A stretch of 64,000 bases of DNA. Origin: an uncultured Clostridia bacterium (GTDB lineage: Bacteria > Bacillota > Clostridia > TANB77 > CAG-508). Below the pieces are notes generated by a model that saw nothing but the letters and a program-made list of their open reading frames with translations, was not told the origin of the DNA and made no database searches. Positions 9,957 to 19,188 of the stretch are shown here, one piece after another. The first letter of the stretch is position 1. Every line of letters begins with the position of its first letter. The stretch lies in the NCBI GenBank assembly GCA_934120395.1, contig CAKOTZ010000001.1:117723-181722 (forward strand), in the 5' to 3' direction. Position numbers and translations under genes: made by a program.

Positions 9957-10451
9957 ATGGATTTTATGAAAAAAGTTGAAAAAACTACAAAAAAGATAGG
10001 AGAGACAGTAACAGATACCTATAATGTTGTGGTTGATAAATCTGGAAAAATGATAGAAGATACGAAATCTAAAATGGCAATTTCTGAAAAAGAAAATCAA
10101 ATTGAGGACGTATATATTGAAATGGGCAAAATTGTATATGATATGTATAAGCAAGGAGAAGATGTAGGCGAAAAATTTAGAGAAGAAGCTGAAAAAGTAG
10201 ATATATTAAAGAAAGAAATCGAAGAAATAAATATGAAAATTTTAGCCAATAAAGGTTTAAAAACGTGTAGTGATTGTGGAAAAATAATTAGTAAAGACAA
10301 TCATTTTTGCCCAAATTGTGGAAATAAACAAGTAAATATAGAAGTTGTTGAAGAAGAAAAAAGTGAAGCACAAAAAATTTGCCCTAATTGTAATATGATT
10401 TGCGAAGAAGATGCAAAATTTTGTACTGGTTGTGGTGCAGAACTAGAATAA
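9957..10451 (+). CDS. Coiled-coil double zinc-ribbon protein
   Basis: A 164-residue cytoplasmic protein. Residues 1-100 are predicted to be helical or coiled-coil (charged, with few prolines or glycines). Two C-terminal zinc ribbons follow: CSDCGKIISKDNHFCPNCG and CPNCNMICEEDAKFCTGCG, each a CxxC...CxxC set. Such proteins are common in Clostridia and have no assigned function. It starts behind AGGAGG and is followed by the DUF4358 gene after 13 bp, so the two probably form an operon. Confidence 0.8.
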   Translation: MDFMKKVEKTTKKIGETVTDTYNVVVDKSGKMIEDTKSKMAISEKENQIEDVYIEMGKIVYDMYKQGEDVGEKFREEAEKVDILKKEIEEINMKILANKGLKTCSDCGKIISKDNHFCPNCGNKQVNIEVVEEEKSEAQKICPNCNMICEEDAKFCTGCGAELE

Positions 10452-10464
10452 GGAGGATTTTCTT

Positions 10465-10944
10465 ATGAAAAAAAACAAAGCAACAAAACTGTGGGCAATA
10501 ATTTTAATAATTGTAGTTATTTTGTTTGGTATATTAATATTTTCTAAAAGAATAGATAAAAATAAAGAATTAGACATGACGCAGATTAGTAATATAATTA
10601 CTGAAAAAGGAGAGTTTGCACAAATTTTAACAACTGATATAGACAAAGAAATGCTTAAAAATGAAATGAAATTTGATGTATCAAATATAGATGAGGTTGT
10701 TGGAAAAAAGCCATTAGTAAATACAAGTTCTAGTATGTTTTTAATTTTAAAAGTAAGTAATGGGCAGCAAGAAAGTGTGAAACAACAACTTGAACAATAT
10801 GGTGAAAAATACGAGATGCAGTGGTCAAATTATTTACCGGATCAATATGAATTGGTAAAGGAAAGAAAAATTGGAATAAGGTCAAATTATGTATATTTGA
10901 TAATTTCGAAGAATAATGAGGAAATAGAAAAAGAAATTAAATAA
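10465..10944 (+). CDS. DUF4358-family membrane-anchored protein
   Basis: A 159-residue protein with an N-terminal membrane helix (about residues 9-27) and an extracytoplasmic alpha/beta domain. The order MTQISNIIT, MKFDVSNIDEVVG and SSSMFLILKV matches the DUF4358 family of Clostridia, whose function is unknown. It has an AAGGAGG ribosome site. It ends at a bidirectional terminator shared with the convergent HD-domain gene. Confidence 0.75.
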   Translation: MKKNKATKLWAIILIIVVILFGILIFSKRIDKNKELDMTQISNIITEKGEFAQILTTDIDKEMLKNEMKFDVSNIDEVVGKKPLVNTSSSMFLILKVSNGQQESVKQQLEQYGEKYEMQWSNYLPDQYELVKERKIGIRSNYVYLIISKNNEEIEKEIK

Positions 10945-10951
10945 AATAATG

Positions 10952-10984
10952 AAAAAGTGTATTCTGATTAAGAACACACTTTTT
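10952..10984. terminator. Bidirectional terminator between DUF4358 and HD-domain genes
   Basis: AAAAGTGT...ACACTTTT stem with flanking A and T tracts, between convergent genes. The final bases of the minus-strand gene overlap it. Confidence 0.75.
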
Positions 10985-11519
10985 ATATTACTTTAAAAAC
11001 CACTAAACTTAAAAGTAAATAGGCATAACGATATGAATGCTTTGAAAACAATATATCACGATAGTAATCAAATGATTCATATAAAGCACAATATTTATCT
11101 ACCAATGTAATAATAAAACTTTCTTTATACTTAGGTAAAGCAAAAGTTACAGGCCACATATGCTTCAAAATAATATCGACTTCTTTAGAGTTTAAAGAAG
11201 TAATTTTTTTTGCATTTTCAAGGGCAGAAGCCGGATGAGTAAAAGCATGAAACCCCTTTCTACCATTAACCTTAGTTCGCCAATCATATAAAAATAAATC
11301 ATGTAATAAACCAGCTCTTGTTGCTGAAATGTAATCTAAATGCAATTTCTTGCAAATTATATAATTATGATAGGCAACGTGTAAACAATGGTCTAGGCAA
11401 GATGTTGTATAATGATGTCTATATTTTGACATTTCTTGAACCATGGTGTTTGACATTAAATCTATAATAATTTCTTGAAATTCATTTTTCATTTTCTCTT
11501 GTATTAATTTATTATTCAC
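10983..11519 (-). CDS. HD-domain phosphohydrolase
   Basis: A 178-residue HD-superfamily protein. Metal ligands appear in HCLHVAYHN and LLHDLFLYDW, with further histidines at HAFTHPAS and LKHMWP. I chose the GTG at 11519 because GGAGAG (11526-11531) lies 6 nt upstream; an ATG at 11540 would place that ribosome site inside the gene. Small HD proteins of this type are usually nucleotide or phosphate-ester hydrolases; the substrate is unknown. It is monocistronic, between a terminator and the dapA gene. Confidence 0.78.
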   Translation of the reverse strand: MNNKLIQEKMKNEFQEIIIDLMSNTMVQEMSKYRHHYTTSCLDHCLHVAYHNYIICKKLHLDYISATRAGLLHDLFLYDWRTKVNGRKGFHAFTHPASALENAKKITSLNSKEVDIILKHMWPVTFALPKYKESFIITLVDKYCALYESFDYYRDILFSKHSYRYAYLLLSLVVFKVI

Positions 11520-11618
11520 AATAATCTCTCCAAAAATCAACTATAATAGTCATTATATGACTATTATAGCATAGAGTGAAAAAAATGTGTATAATTTTAT
11601 AAAATTTATTATATAAAA

Positions 11619-12504
11619 TTATAGTAATCCATAAATTTCCATAGCAGATTTCAATTGTTTTTTCCCTTCTGCACTCATTTCAACTAGAGGTAATCTTGGA
11701 ATACCGACTTGATAACCCATAAAATTTAAGGCAGATTTTATACCAATCGGATTTACTTCGCTAAAGAGAGCATTAGTTATGGGTAAAGTATTTATTTGTA
11801 TTTTTTTAGCTGTTTCAAAATCACCATCTAAAAAAGAATAAATCATTTTATGCGTATCCAAAGGTAAAATGTTGGACAAAACTGATATAGCTCCAACGCC
11901 TCCTAAAGAAAGTACTGGCAGAATTTGGTCGTCATTTCCAGAGTAAATATAAAGTTCATCTTTGCAAAAACTAGCAATTTTTGCAATTTGTGATAAATCT
12001 CCGCTTGCTTCTTTAATGGCAACAATATTTGATATTTTGCATAGCTTTTGACAAGTGCTTGGTAATAGATTAAGTCCTGTACGACCGTGGAACGTTATAA
12101 AGAATAATTGGTAATTTAGTTGCACTTGCAATGCTACTAAAATGTGCAACAAGTCCTTCTTGTGAAGTTTTATTGTAATAGGGTGTTACTAAAAGCAGGG
12201 CATCAGCACCAACAGATTCGGCATATAGAGAAAGCTCAATGGCTGATCTGGTGCAGTTAGAACCAGTACCAGCAATAACTGGGATTCGTTTATTTACTTT
12301 ATTTACAACAAAGCGAATTGCATATTTTTTTTCGTCTAGGGTCATAGTGGAAGATTCACCAGTGGTACCACAAACAATAATAGCATCTGCTCCTTCTGAA
12401 ATTTGAAATTCAATTAGTTTTTCAAATTCATCATAATTAATAGTGTTTTTTAAAAAAGGAGTAACAATAGCTGTACCAACTCCTTTAAATGGCAATGTTT
12501 TCAT
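11619..12504 (-). CDS. dapA: 4-hydroxy-tetrahydrodipicolinate synthase, with one CGGT recoding site
   Basis: DapA condenses pyruvate with aspartate semialdehyde in the diaminopimelate/lysine pathway. Read with CGGT at 12087-12084 as glycine, the protein is 294 residues, the normal length. Visible motifs are [19 protein letters not shown], the tyrosine in [17 protein letters not shown] (recoded Gly140), and the Schiff-base lysine in [10 protein letters not shown]. In the ordinary code the gene breaks into two overlapping frames at NVP|GRT. Its start overlaps the end of asd by 20 bp, so the two are translationally coupled, and asd supplies its substrate. In spore formers the pathway also provides dipicolinate. 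Confidence 0.93.
12084..12087 (-). other. CGGT recoding site (Gly140 of DapA)
   Basis: On the minus strand the reading is aac-gtt-cca-C-ggt-cgt-aca. Reading CGGT as glycine restores NVPGRT, a conserved DapA motif. The event is in the coding sense although the gene is on the minus strand. Confidence 0.85.
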
Positions 12505-13489
12505 TAATTAATCCCTCCAATATTTGTATTGCATTTGTAGCAGCACCTTTTCTAACGTTATCAGCAACTACCCATAAATTGATTCCTGAATCCACACTGA
12601 AATCTCTACGTAATCTTCCAACAAATACTTCATTTTTTCCAGAACAATTTGAAGCAAGTGGATATAAATTTTTAGATGGGTTATCTTGAAGAACCACACC
12701 AGGAGTATTTTCTAGAATGCTTTTTAATTCAGACATTTTAAAATTTTTATTAAATTCAACATTGATAGCTTCACTATGACAATTAAAAACTGGCACACGA
12801 ACAGCTGTTGCTGTAATGTTTAAATTAGGTCTATGTAAAATTTTTCTTGTTTCTTGAATCATTTTTACTTCTTCCTTTGTATAACCATTGTCTAAAAATA
12901 TATCAATATGTGGGATACAGTTATTAAAAATTGGATGAGGAAATTTACTCGAAGGTAATCCTTTTAAAGTGTTTTCCAAATCCTTTATGCCTTTTTGACC
13001 AGCGCCGGATACGGCCTGATATGTTGAATAAACAATCCTTTTAATTTCAAAACGTATGTCTAGGGGCTTTAAGGCAACTACGGCTTGAATAGTTGAACAG
13101 TTAGGATTGGCTATAATTCCACTATTAGAATATGCATCTGATAAATTTACTTCTGGCACAACGAGAGGGACGTTTTCATGCATTCGAAAGGCACTACTAT
13201 TGTCGATAACAATGCATTTTTTTGAAACTGCAATAGGTGCATAAATTTTTGAAATTTCTCCACCAGCACAAAAAATTGCATAATCAATTCCAAGGTCGAA
13301 AGAGTTTTCACATAGCTCTTGAACTTTATAAATTCTGTTATTAAAGTAAATTGTTTGACCTGCAGATTTTGAGGATGCAAAAAAGTAATATTCGCTAATT
13401 GGAAGTTGTCTTTCTTCTAATACCTTTATTACGGTCCTGCCTACAAGACCAGTAGCACCGATAATTGCTAGTTTATAATTTTGGCTCAT
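12485..13489 (-). CDS. asd: Aspartate-semialdehyde dehydrogenase
   Basis: A 334-residue NADP-dependent enzyme that reduces aspartyl phosphate to the semialdehyde used by DapA. The N-terminal Rossmann motif is [19 protein letters not shown]. The catalytic cysteine lies in ANPNCSTIQ, with the active-site histidine in [11 protein letters not shown] and the phosphate-binding VPVFNCHS segment nearby. GGAGG precedes the ATG. It is the first gene of an asd-dapA pair, and its last codons overlap the dapA start. It carries no recoding site and is intact in one frame. Confidence 0.95.
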   Translation of the reverse strand: MSQNYKLAIIGATGLVGRTVIKVLEERQLPISEYYFFASSKSAGQTIYFNNRIYKVQELCENSFDLGIDYAIFCAGGEISKIYAPIAVSKKCIVIDNSSAFRMHENVPLVVPEVNLSDAYSNSGIIANPNCSTIQAVVALKPLDIRFEIKRIVYSTYQAVSGAGQKGIKDLENTLKGLPSSKFPHPIFNNCIPHIDIFLDNGYTKEEVKMIQETRKILHRPNLNITATAVRVPVFNCHSEAINVEFNKNFKMSELKSILENTPGVVLQDNPSKNLYPLASNCSGKNEVFVGRLRRDFSVDSGINLWVVADNVRKGAATNAIQILEGLINENIAI

Positions 13490-13538
13490 ATAAACCTCCT
13501 GAAATATAAAATGGTACGATAAATTGTATGAGCAAAAT

Positions 13539-13570
13539 AAAAAAATAGAACATTAACATTCTATTTTTTT
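13539..13570 (-). terminator. Terminator of the HD-GYP-like gene
   Basis: A 12-bp stem (AAAAAAATAGAA / TTCTATTTTTTT) with an 8-nt loop. The stop codon of the minus-strand gene (13555-13553) lies in the loop. Confidence 0.75.
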
Positions 13571-14477
13571 TACTTTATTAATTTCGGTATATAATTTTTC
13601 GATTCTAGTTTGGCGAATTTCGTAGGCTTTTTTATATTCAGCTAATATAGTTTTGTAATTGTCCAGATTTTCATTGATGTCAAATGTTTCTTTAATGGCA
13701 TTCATATAGTAATTTTTATCTTTTTGATTTGTAAACTGTTCCATTTGTGTATGCCAATTTTCAATGTTTTCTAAGCGTTTTATTTGTTTTTTTAGATAGT
13801 CAATATAATCATACATGCATGAAATTTCATATTCAATATCTACTTTAACAATTTTTAGTAAAGCTCTAACAATTTTAGGATCCATTTTTCCACAATCTTT
13901 TAGTTTAGCCTTAGGGTCATCAACAGAATTTTTTGTTTTAGAAACAATTATATTTAATGTTTCAGATATGTCTATATGTGATTTATATTGTCTTTTGCTA
14001 ACAATTGCATCATACTCGTCTGCAACGCGAATTATTTGAGCTTCATAAGGAATGTCTTTTTTGGTTAATCCGTTGAGGATAACCTGAACCGTCTAAACCT
14101 TCATGATGATATAGTGGACCCGCAGAGTAAGGAGCTAGTTTTGGGTCTTTCATACACATTTTATATCCAATTGTAGTATGTGTTTTCATTATTTCAAATT
14201 CTTCATCCGTAAGTCGTGCATTTTTTTGTAAAATTTCTTGAGGAATAAATGTTTTGCCAATATCGTGAAGGTAGGCACAAAGAGTGCAATAAATTGTAAA
14301 ACGCTTATTCAAGTGCAATTGCTTGCAAAGTTTTGAAGTTATTTTAGCAACATTTTCAGAATGTTTACGTGTAAATACGTCTAAAGTAGAAAGTACATTT
14401 AATTGATAACGCATACTTTCGTTTAAATTATATGATTTTAAATTTGTTGGACTATAAAAGTCAAAACCTTCGTACAT
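13553..14477 (-). CDS. HD-GYP-like phosphohydrolase with C-terminal coiled coil and one CGGA recoding site
   Basis: Read with CGGA at 14072-14069 as glycine, the gene encodes 307 residues. The HD domain occupies about residues 25-190: TRKHSENVAKI, YLHDIGKTFIP, MKTHTTIGYKM, the metal-binding YHHEGLDGSGYPQGL (recoded Gly136), and VADEYDAIVSKRQYK. The last 110 residues are charged and helical, probably a coiled coil, with no clear family. HD-GYP enzymes hydrolyse cyclic dinucleotides or related signals; the exact GYP triad reads GYP here. The start is ATG 14477 behind GGAGG. Without recoding the protein would end just after GSGYPQ. It is divergent from smc. Confidence 0.82.
14069..14072 (-). other. 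CGGA recoding site (Gly136 of the HD-GYP-like protein)
   Basis: On the minus strand the reading is tat-cct-caa-C-gga-tta-acc. Reading CGGA as glycine gives GYPQGLTKKDIP, the usual continuation of the HD-GYP motif. Confidence 0.82.
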
Positions 14478-14506
14478 AAAAACCTCCATTGCTTTAGTAT
14501 GCGTAT

Positions 14507-14535
14507 ATTTTACAACTTTAAACAAGTAGTGTCAA
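14507..14535 (-). promoter_or_regulatory. Promoter of the HD-GYP-like gene
   Basis: On the minus strand, TTGACA (14535-14530), 17 bp, then TAAAAT (14512-14507), about 30 bp before the ATG. Confidence 0.7.
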
Positions 14536-14572
14536 TTAAAAAACTAGAAGCTGGCTTTTTTTACTCAATATC

Positions 14573-14601
14573 TTGCCAAAAGCGACTTTTTAATATATGA
14601 T
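14573..14601 (+). promoter_or_regulatory. smc promoter
   Basis: TTGCCA (14573-14578), 17 bp, TATGAT (14596-14601), about 34 bp before the smc ATG and divergent from the HD-GYP promoter. Confidence 0.6.
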
Positions 14602-14634
14602 AAAAAATAAAGAACTATAAAAAAGGTGAAAAAA

Positions 14635-17600
14635 ATGTATTTAAAAAGATTAGAATTACATGGGTTTAAATCATTTGCAGATAAAACAAAATTAGAGTTC
14701 ATGCCTGGAATAACAGTAGTTATTGGACCAAATGGTTCACGGAAAGAGTAATATTTCTGATAGTATACGTTGGGTTTTGGGTGAGCAAAGCATGAAATCG
14801 TTAAGAGGTGCAAAATCAGAAGATATTATTTTTGCTGGAACTCAAAGTAGAAAGTCACTAGGATTTGCAGAAGCATCAATTGTAATTGATAATAGTGATG
14901 GAAAATTACCAATTGAATATGATGAAGTTATTGTAACAAGAAGGATTTACCGTAGCGGAGAATCTGGTTATTATATAAATAAGTCACCTTGTAGATTAAA
15001 AGATGTTTTAGAATTATTTATGGACACAGGAATTGGAAAAGATGGTTATTCAATAATTGGACAAGGAAAAATTGATGAGATATTAAGTAATAAATCAGAA
15101 GATAGAAGGCACATTTTTGAGGAAGCTGCAGGAATTGTAAAGTATCGTGTACGTAAAGCAGAATCTGAAAGAAAGCTAGAGCAAACTAAGGTAAATTTAC
15201 TTAGAATTAATGATATTTTATCAGAAATAGAAGGAAATATAGAACCTTTAAGAAAACAGTCGGAAAAAGCAAGAAAATTTTTAGATTTGAGAGAAGAACT
15301 AAAAAATATTGAAATTGGACTTTTTTTGCAACAAATTGATAGTTATAAGCTTAAAATAAAAGATGTAGCTAATGATTTAGAAATATTAAATGAACAAAGA
15401 CGAACAGAAGAAAACAAATCTGCAGGATTACAGGAAGAAAAGAATAGTTTAAAGCAGTCAATAGATTTGTTAATAGAAGAAATGGAGAAAATGCAAAATG
15501 AAGGCTTTGAAACAATTAATAAAATACAGCATTTAGAGGCGGATATAAATTTATCAAATCAAAAAATAGAAAGCAATCAAGAAAACAACGAACGCTACGA
15601 AATAGAAGTAGAGGAATTAATAAATAGAGTAAAAGAGTTAGAAGAAGAAAAAAATGATAAATTAAGCAAAAAAACAAATCTTTTTCATGATAAAGAAAGA
15701 TTTCAAAAAGAATTGGAAGAAAAGCAAGAAAGATTAAAAATTTTAACGGGAACTTTATCAAAACAAGAACTTGATATAGAAGAAAAAAAGCTAAAGCTAA
15801 GTGACAATATAGATATAAAGTATGAAAAAACGGCGTTAGTTAATACACATAAGGTACAAAATGAGAATATAGACAAAAGAAAAAGAAATGTTGAAGAGGA
15901 AAACTATGAAAATATTGCAGAACTAGATAAAGAAAGGTTAGAAAAAACTGAAATAGCTAATGAATTTTATGAAATTGATGCTAAGAAAAAAGAAATTGTT
16001 CAATCACTAGATAAAATAAACAAACAAAAAGCAGAAAGTGATAGTAAAATAAAGAAATTTGAAGAAAACATACAACAAATAAAATCAGAAAAACAAATAA
16101 ATAATTCAAGATTGAAATTTTTAATTGAAACAGAAAAAGAAAAAGAAGGATACAATAAAAGTGTAAAGGCTTTATTGTTAGCTTGTGATAAAAATGTGGA
16201 ATTAGCAAAAGGTGTACATGGAGTAGTTGCTGATTTGTTTTCGGTTCCAAAGCAGTACCAAGTGGCTATAGAAATGTGTTTAGGAGCAAGTCAACAAAAC
16301 ATTGTAACTAACACAGAGCAAGAAGCAAAAAAATTAGTTGAATACCTAAGAAAAAACAATTTAGGAAGAGCATCTTTTTTACCAATTAATACTGTTAAGG
16401 GAAAAAGATTAGATAAAATTTCTAGCAAGAATATTGAAGGTGTAATAGGTATTGCATCTGATTTGGTAAAAACAGAAGACAGATATAATAATATTTTATT
16501 GCATTTATTAGGTAGAACAGTAGTTGTAGCAACAATGGATGACGCAATTGCACTTGCAAAACAAAATTCGTATGCTTTTAGAATAGTAACACAAAAGGGA
16601 GATATAATTAATCCTTCAGGTGCTATTACAGGAGGTTCTGTAGTAAGTAAGACTGTAAATATATTAGGAAGAAAACAGGAAATAGAAACATTGGAAAATA
16701 CTGTAAAGGAACAAGATATGCAGTTGGAAATGATAACAAAAGAAAAAGAAGAATACATTACAAGTATTGAAGATGTTTTAGAGCAAGCTATGGCTTTGGA
16801 AAGTGCATTGCAAGAGGCAGAAATAAAATATGCAACTAAAAAGCAGAAATTAGTGTCAATAGAAGAGAATATTATAAAATTAGAGAGCAAACTTGAAAAA
16901 AGCAAGGAAGAAAAGGGAAAACTAGAACAAGAATGTATAGAAAATGATAGATCAATAGAAGCATTAGAACAAGAAATTACAATAATTGAACAAGAGAATG
17001 AAGAACTAAATAGGATTATATTGGATTTTGCAAATAAAAATAAAGAAAGTCAAAAAGAAGTAGATGAATTAAATTTTGATATTACAAATTTAAAAATTTC
17101 GGTAAATTCATTTAATGAAAGTGAAGAATCAATAAATGAAATTGTAGAAAGAGTTGAAAATGAAATTAAGGCAAATAAGGCATCAATTACAACAAAAGAA
17201 CAACAAATACAAAAATGTAAAGAGGAAAATCAAGAACTTGCAAAAAGAGTAGAGAAGCGTAAACAGGAAATTGAATTAACAAAACAGAAAATTAAAGATA
17301 ACAACGAAACAATAGAAAAAATAAAAAAAGAAAGAACTGAAAAAAGCCAAAGGCTTGAAGAGATAGAAAATAATATTATAGAACAATTTAAGCTATTAGA
17401 GGACCTAAAAGAACAGATTAATAAGATTGAAATAAAAAAATCAAAGTTCGAAATTGAAATAGAGCAAATTGTAAATAAAATGTGGGAAGAATACGAGATT
17501 ACGCCAAGTAATGTTGCTGAATATGAGAGACCAGAAAATCCACAGGAAGTTCAAAAACATGTAATTAGTTTAAGAAATCAAATAAAAGAACTTGGAAGTA

Positions 17601-18184
17601 TAAATATTGATTCAATAGAAGAATATAAGCAAACAAAAGAGAGATATGATTTTATGACAGAACAAAAGGAAGACTTGGAAAGTACAATTACTAAATTAAA
17701 GAAAATTATTAATGATATGATGCAGATTATGAAGGAACAATTTGCAAAGCAATTTAAAATTATTAATAAAAATTTTGGAGAAATATTTACAGAATTGTTT
17801 GGAGGAGGAAAAGCTGAACTTAAACTTGCCGATGAAACAAACATTTTAGAATGCGGAATTGATATTGAAGTTCAACCACCAGGAAAAAAATTGCAAAATA
17901 TGATGTTGCTTTCAGGAGGAGAAAAGGCACTAACTGCAATTGCATTACTTTTTGCTATATTAAAAATAAATCCTGCACCATTTTGTGTTTTAGATGAAAT
18001 TGAAGCAGCTTTAGATGATGTAAATGTATATCGTTTTGCAGAATATTTAAAAAAATTTACAAAAGAAATTCAATTTTTAGTAATTACTCATAGGAAAGGT
18101 ACCATGGAAGCGGCGGATACGGTATATGGAATTACAATGGAAGAAAATGGCGTATCTAAGCTACTTTCAATGAAACTAAAGTAG
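14635..18184 (+). CDS. smc: Chromosome segregation ATPase SMC, with one CGGA recoding site
   Basis: Read with CGGA at 14740-14743 as glycine, the gene encodes 1182 residues, the standard SMC length. The N-terminus [18 protein letters not shown] leads into the Walker A box GPNGSGKSN (recoded Gly36). Long coiled coils flank a hinge (about residues 510-660, [10 protein letters not shown] and [14 protein letters not shown]). The C-terminal head has the signature [17 protein letters not shown] and Walker [14 protein letters not shown]. By the ordinary code only a 38-residue peptide is made before TAA. SMC organises and segregates chromosomes with ScpAB. The start is ATG 14635 behind AAGGTG. Its usual neighbours rnc and ftsY are absent. 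Confidence 0.95.
14740..14743 (+). other. CGGA recoding site (Gly36, Walker A of SMC)
   Basis: The reading is aat-ggt-tca-C-gga-aag-agt. Reading CGGA as glycine gives the P-loop NGSGKS. The zero frame gives cgg-aaa-gag-taa, a stop three codons later. Confidence 0.88.
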
Positions 18185-18210
18185 ACATTTTATATGAAAA
18201 ATGATATAAT
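18182..18210 (+). promoter_or_regulatory. Promoter of the 171-residue membrane protein gene
   Basis: TAGACA (18182-18187), 17 bp, TATAAT (18205-18210). The -35 element overlaps the smc stop codon. Confidence 0.55.
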
Positions 18211-18297
18211 TAAATTATAAAAAGTATTTTGAATGAATTGCTAATTTATCATTCTAGAATTAGGAGATATTTAAGCAATTGAAAAGGAGCGATCACC

Positions 18298-18813
18298 ATG
18301 AAAAAAGAAGAATTAATCACCAATGGAAAAGACACATTTATGAAGGTCTGGCTTCGGAAATGGGAAATCCTAGATAAAGGCATAAAAAGTTTTATTAAAG
18401 TTGTTATTGCTATATCGGTTTTGACGTATATGGCAATGTTTGGAATATCAGCATTTGACCATGTTGCTTCTCCAGAAAATGGAGAAGCTATAGAAATTTA
18501 TGAGAATCCAGAACAGTATGTATGGAGAAGCATCGTTGAACTGGATGTGGAAAATGGAAACGTGGTATACATTGGACAAACTATCTCTAAAGAAAAAGCT
18601 ATTCAGATGGCTAGAGATAATGCCAATGCGTTTAATCATTTAGTAAGCGAAAAATATGCCAACATAGAAGCAGGAATAACAAATAATGATGTTCCAAAAA
18701 ACTTTAAAAATTATGTTGATGTGTATTGGGCCCCTTATGAAGAAGCGATATTTATCGTTCCAAGGGGAATGAAAGTTGATGCTGGATATGAAAAAATTCA
18801 GCTTGACAAGTAA
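18298..18813 (+). CDS. Hypothetical single-pass membrane protein; holds the only ordinary in-frame CGG in the window
   Basis: A 171-residue protein with a cytoplasmic N-terminus, one membrane helix (about residues 33-52) and an extracytoplasmic domain ending in IFIVPRGMKVDAGYEKIQL. I do not recognise the family. AAGGAG lies 8 bp before the ATG, and there is a promoter and a strong terminator, so the gene looks real. Codon 20 (18355-18357) is CGG in WLRKWE. If CGGA were read as glycine here too, translation would stop after 24 residues. Base composition appears richer in G and C than the flanks. With the convergent small gene it may be a recent acquisition. Confidence 0.65.
   Translation: MKKEELITNGKDTFMKVWLRKWEILDKGIKSFIKVVIAISVLTYMAMFGISAFDHVASPENGEAIEIYENPEQYVWRSIVELDVENGNVVYIGQTISKEKAIQMARDNANAFNHLVSEKYANIEAGITNNDVPKNFKNYVDVYWAPYEEAIFIVPRGMKVDAGYEKIQLDK
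18355..18357 (+). other. In-frame CGG without an apparent frameshift
   Basis: The reading is tgg-ctt-cgg-aaa-tgg. This is the one in-frame CGG I found that does not coincide with a +1 break in a recognisable gene; a shift here would reach TAG after four more codons. Confidence 0.8.
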
Positions 18814-18856
18814 CCAAAATAAAGAGTGAGGCAATTTGCTTCACTCTTTATTTTGG
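18814..18856. terminator. Strong bidirectional terminator
   Basis: A perfect 16-bp stem (CCAAAATAAAGAGTGA / TCACTCTTTATTTTGG) between convergent genes, with A and T tracts that serve both strands. Confidence 0.9.
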
Positions 18857-18859
18857 GTG

Positions 18860-19045
18860 TTAGGTTTTGAGATCAAGTGCTGAGCTCAAAAACAATTCGA
18901 AGTTTGGACTAGGCTGTTCATCTCCTTTACAAGTGGATGTGTCAGAACTGCTGTGAGGCTTACGCCTTTTTAAGTCATTTTTGGCACGTTTAACTGGAAC
19001 AATTGGAACAATTCTGGATATACCAAAGACGCGAAAGAAATCCAT
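18860..19045 (-). CDS. Small basic hypothetical protein
   Basis: A 61-residue protein starting MDFFRVFGISRIVPIVPVKR, with a basic middle (RAKNDLKRRK) and a polar Ser/Thr/Pro tail. No family was recognised. Support for a real gene: ATG at 19045 with AAGGG 10 nt upstream, a minus-strand promoter at 19087-19115, and a shared terminator at its 3' end. Its less AT-rich composition matches the convergent gene at 18298 and differs from the surroundings, which suggests the two arrived together. Confidence 0.5.
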   Translation of the reverse strand: MDFFRVFGISRIVPIVPVKRAKNDLKRRKPHSSSDTSTCKGDEQPSPNFELFLSSALDLKT

Positions 19046-19086
19046 TTGACACACACCCTTTCATAAAATATAAATACCATAATTCT

Positions 19087-19115
19087 ATTATAGCAGAAAA
19101 TAGCCATAAATACAA
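19087..19115 (-). promoter_or_regulatory. Promoter of the small minus-strand gene
   Basis: On the minus strand, TTGTAT (19115-19110), 17 bp, TATAAT (19092-19087), about 42 bp before the ATG. Confidence 0.6.
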
Positions 19116-19125
19116 GAAAAATGAT

Positions 19126-19154
19126 TTGACATATTTCGCATTTAAGTATATACT
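19126..19154 (+). promoter_or_regulatory. Promoter of the SH3/NlpC hydrolase gene
   Basis: TTGACA (19126-19131), 17 bp, TATACT (19149-19154), about 35 bp before the ATG at 19189. Confidence 0.75.
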
Positions 19155-19188
19155 AATATGGAAAATAATAGATAGGAGAGATACTTTA

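Noticed and set aside
19003..19188. N-terminal extension of the NlpC/P60 gene
   Set aside because: It precedes the promoter, overlaps the opposing small gene, and would hide the signal peptide.
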